Source: Rhodobacterales bacterium | GTDB taxonomy: Bacteria; Pseudomonadota; Alphaproteobacteria; Rhodobacterales; Rhodobacteraceae | Length of the DNA stretch: 64,000 bases | Direction: 5' to 3' | Assembly (NCBI GenBank): GCA_026400355.1 | Contig: JAPLPE010000015.1 | Location: forward strand, 1 to 64,000 | Program-made: the position numbers and the translations under genes | Shown here: in pieces, positions 61,265 to 64,000 of the stretch | Layout: every line of letters starts with the position of its first letter | How positions within the stretch are numbered: the stretch's first letter is position 1 | The notes under the pieces: model-generated | Databases searched by the model: none | Told to the model about the DNA's origin: nothing | Seen by the model: the letters and a program-made list of their open reading frames with translations, nothing else

Positions 61265-62005
61265 ATGCGACTGGACGGCAAGACGGCAATCGTGACGGGA
61301 GGGGCCACCGGCTTTGGCGCAGGCATCGCCCGCGCCCTTGCCGCTGCGGGGGCCAAGGTCTGCGTGGCCGATGTGAACGGCGATGCGGCGGAACTCATCG
61401 CCTCAGAAGTCGGAGGTTTCGGCACCGCCGTCGATGTGACCGACAACGCCTCGGTCGGCAAACTCGCCGACCTCGCTGCCGACCGTCTGGGCGATCTCGA
61501 CGTCCTTGTGAACGCTAACGCCCCCGCCCATGTCCCCCGCGCACTGGAGGAAGTGACCGAGGCCGAATTCGATCGCATCCTCGCCAGCCACGCCCGCGCC
61601 ATCTACCTCACGGCCCGACATTTCGTGCCACCGATGAAGGCCGCCAACACCGGCGTCATTCTTAACCTCGCCGCGACCTCTGGGGTCTCTCCCCGCCCCC
61701 GGATCAACTGGTTTGGCGCGTCCAAGGCATGGGTCATCGCGGCCACCCAAGGCATGGCCGTCGAACTCGCCCCCCACGGCATCCGCGTGAACGCACTCGT
61801 CCCCGTCTGCGACGACAGCCCGCCCCTGCCCAGCTTCATGGGCGGCGCCAAGGGCGATCACAAGACCAAGGCCCTCGCAGCCATCCCGATGGGCCGCTTT
61901 GCCACGGCCGAGGATGTGGGTCAGGCCGCCCTCTTCCTCTGTTCCGACGCCGCCGCCCTCATCACCGGCATCGCCCTCGACGTGGACGGCGGCCGCCGGA
62001 TCTGA
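61265..62005 (+). CDS. SDR-fold protein with degenerate active site
   Basis: The 246-residue protein has the cofactor motif AIVTGGATGFGAGIARALAA and an Asp after strand two (CVADVNGD), so NAD(H) binding is likely. By eye against related SDRs, three of the Asn-Ser-Tyr-Lys residues are changed: Asn to His in RILASHARAIYL, Ser to Ala in LNLAATSGV, and Tyr to Phe in INWFGASKAW; only Lys remains. The NNAG loop is also altered (VNANAPAH). It is divergent from creatinase. It may be a ligand-binding pseudoenzyme or have an unusual activity. Confidence 0.82.
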   Translation: MRLDGKTAIVTGGATGFGAGIARALAAAGAKVCVADVNGDAAELIASEVGGFGTAVDVTDNASVGKLADLAADRLGDLDVLVNANAPAHVPRALEEVTEAEFDRILASHARAIYLTARHFVPPMKAANTGVILNLAATSGVSPRPRINWFGASKAWVIAATQGMAVELAPHGIRVNALVPVCDDSPPLPSFMGGAKGDHKTKALAAIPMGRFATAEDVGQAALFLCSDAAALITGIALDVDGGRRI

Positions 62006-62042
62006 CACCTCTCAGCCGCCCGAAACCACCAGAACCCATCTC

Positions 62043-62071
62043 GTAGGGTGGGTGAAACCCACCATCCCTCC
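62043..62071. repeat. Dispersed palindromic repeat, family A copy 7
   Basis: GTAGGGTGGGTGAAACCCAC followed by CATCCCTCC is almost identical to the head of the copy at 15989. It lies in the convergent gap between the SDR gene and the GyrI-like gene. Confidence 0.6.
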
Positions 62072-62085
62072 ACCCCATCCAATGA

Positions 62086-62559
62086 TCACTCCACCGGCAT
62101 CCAGATTTCAAACCCGCCCTCACCCGTCGCCCCGTCAAACTCCAGCGGATAGAACTCCACCGAAGGCCCGTCGCGCGGGGTCAGCCCCGGGCGGCCCATC
62201 CATTCGCGGAAGATCTCGGCCCAGACCGACCCCATGGTCGAAATATGCCCGGCTTCAACAAACCGCGCCCAGCGCCCCGCAGGCAGTGTAATCGCCGCCC
62301 AGCCTTCTGGCACCGGCCCTTTCGGCACCTCTTGCCCGCAGAGATAATCAAAGGCCCCGCCTTCGCCAAAGTTGGCGCAGACCCCGTACCAGCGGTCCGC
62401 CACCGCCCCCGGCGTCTCAATCCCGGCCATGTTGTAATCGGCCCACTGGCCCGGAATGGCCTGCCGCGCCTCCATCGTATAGCGGCGCAAGGGCCCAAGG
62501 ATTCGGCGGTCCGGCATGTCTTTGATGACAGGCGGGGCAAGGCAGGTGACAGGGGCCAT
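62086..62559 (-). CDS. GyrI-like/AraC-effector-binding-domain protein
   Basis: The 157-residue stand-alone protein resembles the SOUL/GyrI-like small-molecule-binding domain of AraC regulators: RRYTMEARQAIPGQWADY, GVCANFGEGGAFDYLCGQEV, LPAGRWARFVEAGHIST and the final FEIWMPVE, a strand ending nearly always seen in this group. No DNA-binding domain is attached. It may sequester a drug or metabolite. ATG 62559 is used; an internal ATG is possible. Confidence 0.8.
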   Translation of the reverse strand: MAPVTCLAPPVIKDMPDRRILGPLRRYTMEARQAIPGQWADYNMAGIETPGAVADRWYGVCANFGEGGAFDYLCGQEVPKGPVPEGWAAITLPAGRWARFVEAGHISTMGSVWAEIFREWMGRPGLTPRDGPSVEFYPLEFDGATGEGGFEIWMPVE

Positions 62560-62647
62560 GGCAATCTACTTCGGCAATGTCAGGGGCAGGTCATCAGCCC
62601 GCTTTCGCGGCTCTTTGGGCATTCAAGGCAAGACTACCTCGAAAACA

Positions 62648-63055
62648 TCAAAGGTTCTTTATACTATTGGCAAGGTCGTGAGCCCCGATCGGAAGTTGAT
62701 CAATGCCTACTGCAATTTCATCGATTGTCTTGTCAGTAAGTGGACCGACAATCCTTTCGCAAGCAGTTCTAAGCTGTTTTTCGATAGAAGTCATATGACC
62801 ACGGCTGAAGCCTAGCACCGCACGCGATTTTCCGAATAGTCCAGCCTCATGAAGTTCATACAAAGGACGAAGTTGCTTTTTGTCCACCATCACGGTGTCA
62901 ATCTTCTTCCATCTTGAATCCCGGGACCTTAGAATAAGGAAAAGTGCCCCAACGCGGCCAATGGCTTGATAGTCTTGGTTGCGCCCTTCCACTTCTGCCT
63001 GAAACGCTCTGAATTCTGGGCTTTCCTTCATTGGAACGCTTTCATCATTTGCCAT
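62648..63055 (-). CDS. Low-GC hypothetical protein
   Basis: The 135-residue protein (start MANDESVPMKESPEFRAF; middle LRPLYELHEAGLFGKSRAVL; end IGAHDLANSIKNL) is mostly helical and soluble and matches no family I recognise. Its GC content is clearly below that of its surroundings: the 60-base blocks starting at 62641 and 62821 each contain 26 G/C, against roughly 38 to 42 in neighbouring genes. The low-GC strip continues past the start codon to about 63170, consistent with horizontal acquisition. No mobile element is attached. Confidence 0.6.
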   Translation of the reverse strand: MANDESVPMKESPEFRAFQAEVEGRNQDYQAIGRVGALFLILRSRDSRWKKIDTVMVDKKQLRPLYELHEAGLFGKSRAVLGFSRGHMTSIEKQLRTACERIVGPLTDKTIDEIAVGIDQLPIGAHDLANSIKNL

Positions 63056-63265
63056 AGTCTAGCAACCTTTGTGGACTACATCTTAAAGTTGCATACCTGC
63101 TCTGCAGAATCAACTTGTACAGATTTCTAGATCTTCGCAATGGTTGCGCCACGTTAAGTGAACGGCGCCACTTGAAAAGCACCAAGGCTTCGTCCTGTGG
63201 GTCTCAAGCTAGCAGAGCGTGCGGCGCATGAGTATGGGGATCTGACCTTGGTCATTTGCCTATGC

Positions 63266-64000
63266 CTAGCGCGCCGCCCCTGCCCCGTCCTGACCGGAAT
63301 TGACATCGCCATCGGAAAGGATGCGGCACAGTTCACTCCCCGCATCCTCAAGCCCTTCAATCACATCGAAATGGTGCCGCCCCGGCACCACCGTCACCGG
63401 CACACCCCAGGCGTCACCCAGCCACCGCGCCTGATCCAGAAACACGGGCCGCTCGGCCCCGCCCACAACCACATGCACGGGCACCGCCGGGGGCGCATGA
63501 AACACCGGGCTCTCGGCCTGCGCCTCCTCCACATCAATGCGCAGGTCGGCGTTCATCGACGTCTCCCTCAGCGACCGCAGATCGGAAAGCGGCGAAATCG
63601 GCACGACCCGTTCCAGCCTCTCCCGGCAGGCAAGCGGCACATCCCCGCAGGCCAGCCGGGCCACAATATGCCCGCCCGCCGAATGCCCCGTCAGGATCAC
63701 CGGCCCCGCAACCAGCCCGGCCGCATGGTCGACCGCCCGCGCCACCTGCCGCACGATCCCGGCGATCCGGATCGCCGGGCAGAGGTCATAGGACGGCAGC
63801 GCCACCGCCCATCCCGCCGCCACCGCCCCCGCCGCCAGATGCGACCACAGGCTCTTGTCTGTCGCGATCCAATAACCGCCATGCACGAACACCACCAACC
63901 CGCGCGGGCTGCCCTCGGGCAGGAACAGATCCACCCTCTCCCTCTCCCCCGCCCCATAGGGCGCATCGACCCAGCCTGCCGCACCGGCCCGGAAGTCTTC
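63266..64000 (-). CDS. Arylformamidase-like alpha/beta hydrolase (5' end beyond window)
   Basis: The frame is open to the window edge and reads GWVDAPYGAGERERVDLFLP near its visible start, so the GTG at 63934 is internal. It then has the oxyanion motif VVFVHGGYW, nucleophile elbow ILTGHSAGGHIVARLA, and a C-terminal GRHHFDVIEGLED with the catalytic His. HGGYW and the overall pattern are those of kynurenine-formamidase-type hydrolases, which turn N-formylkynurenine into kynurenine, though related esterases share them. About 245 residues are visible. Confidence 0.82.
   Translation of the reverse strand, partial: EDFRAGAAGWVDAPYGAGERERVDLFLPEGSPRGLVVFVHGGYWIATDKSLWSHLAAGAVAAGWAVALPSYDLCPAIRIAGIVRQVARAVDHAAGLVAGPVILTGHSAGGHIVARLACGDVPLACRERLERVVPISPLSDLRSLRETSMNADLRIDVEEAQAESPVFHAPPAVPVHVVVGGAERPVFLDQARWLGDAWGVPVTVVPGRHHFDVIEGLEDAGSELCRILSDGDVNSGQDGAGAAR

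Overview
The window looks like a chromosomal segment of a Rhodobacteraceae (Alphaproteobacteria, Rhodobacterales) species. The evidence is the high GC content, dense overlapping reading frames, the cysG-DUF2849-cysI-cysH-DUF934-fpr sulfur operon beside an Lrp-type regulator, the nagZ-scpA-scpB and surE-pcm-nlpD gene orders, and an IF-3 N-terminus ([15 protein letters not shown]) typical of that family. I found no rRNA, tRNA, CRISPR array or prophage.

Layout. 1-790: the 3' end of an IS630-type element abutting a truncated SpeD-like gene. 792-6268 (minus): argS, a SPOR-domain protein, nagZ, scpA, scpB. 6430-12512: an Lrp-type regulator divergent from the assimilatory sulfate/sulfite reduction operon, ending in a ferredoxin-NADP reductase. 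12613-14140: a membrane-anchored alanine-rich 11-residue-repeat protein and infC with an apparent AUA start. 14203-19033 (minus): a molybdenum-hydroxylase block (coxM, coxS, a molybdopterin-binding protein, xdhC) with no large subunit, a twice-frameshifted DUF1203 gene and a secreted protein. 19276-30765: mainly core genes (glutaryl-CoA dehydrogenase, pyrC, pyrE, dnaB, alr, an MlaE/MlaF pair, a PqiA-like protein).

30773-45851 reads as an accessory metabolic island placed between pqiA-like and radA-cvpA-purF. A minus-strand operon encodes an ABC importer, a Gfo/Idh/MocA oxidoreductase, an amidase, a D-aminoacylase-like metallohydrolase and an unassigned TIM-barrel protein. It diverges from an RpiR-type regulator, an NTF2-FMO fusion, an SDR and a D-threonine-aldolase-like enzyme, with an antisense RidA gene and a sulfatase. 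Together they suggest uptake and breakdown of an amide- or N-acyl-containing compound, possibly with D-amino-acid chemistry. The substrate cannot be read from sequence.

46544-54785 is core again (radA, cvpA, purF, small genes, surE, pcm, nlpD). 54964-56818 is a decayed patch: a hydrolase, an IS1182-type transposase fragment and a barstar-like gene with an internal TAG. 56819-64000 holds small membrane proteins, an L,D-transpeptidase, a creatinase beside an SDR that appears to lack three of its four catalytic residues, a low-GC orphan ORF and the start-truncated (window-edge) arylformamidase-like hydrolase. Two families of short dispersed repeats punctuate the intergenic spaces.
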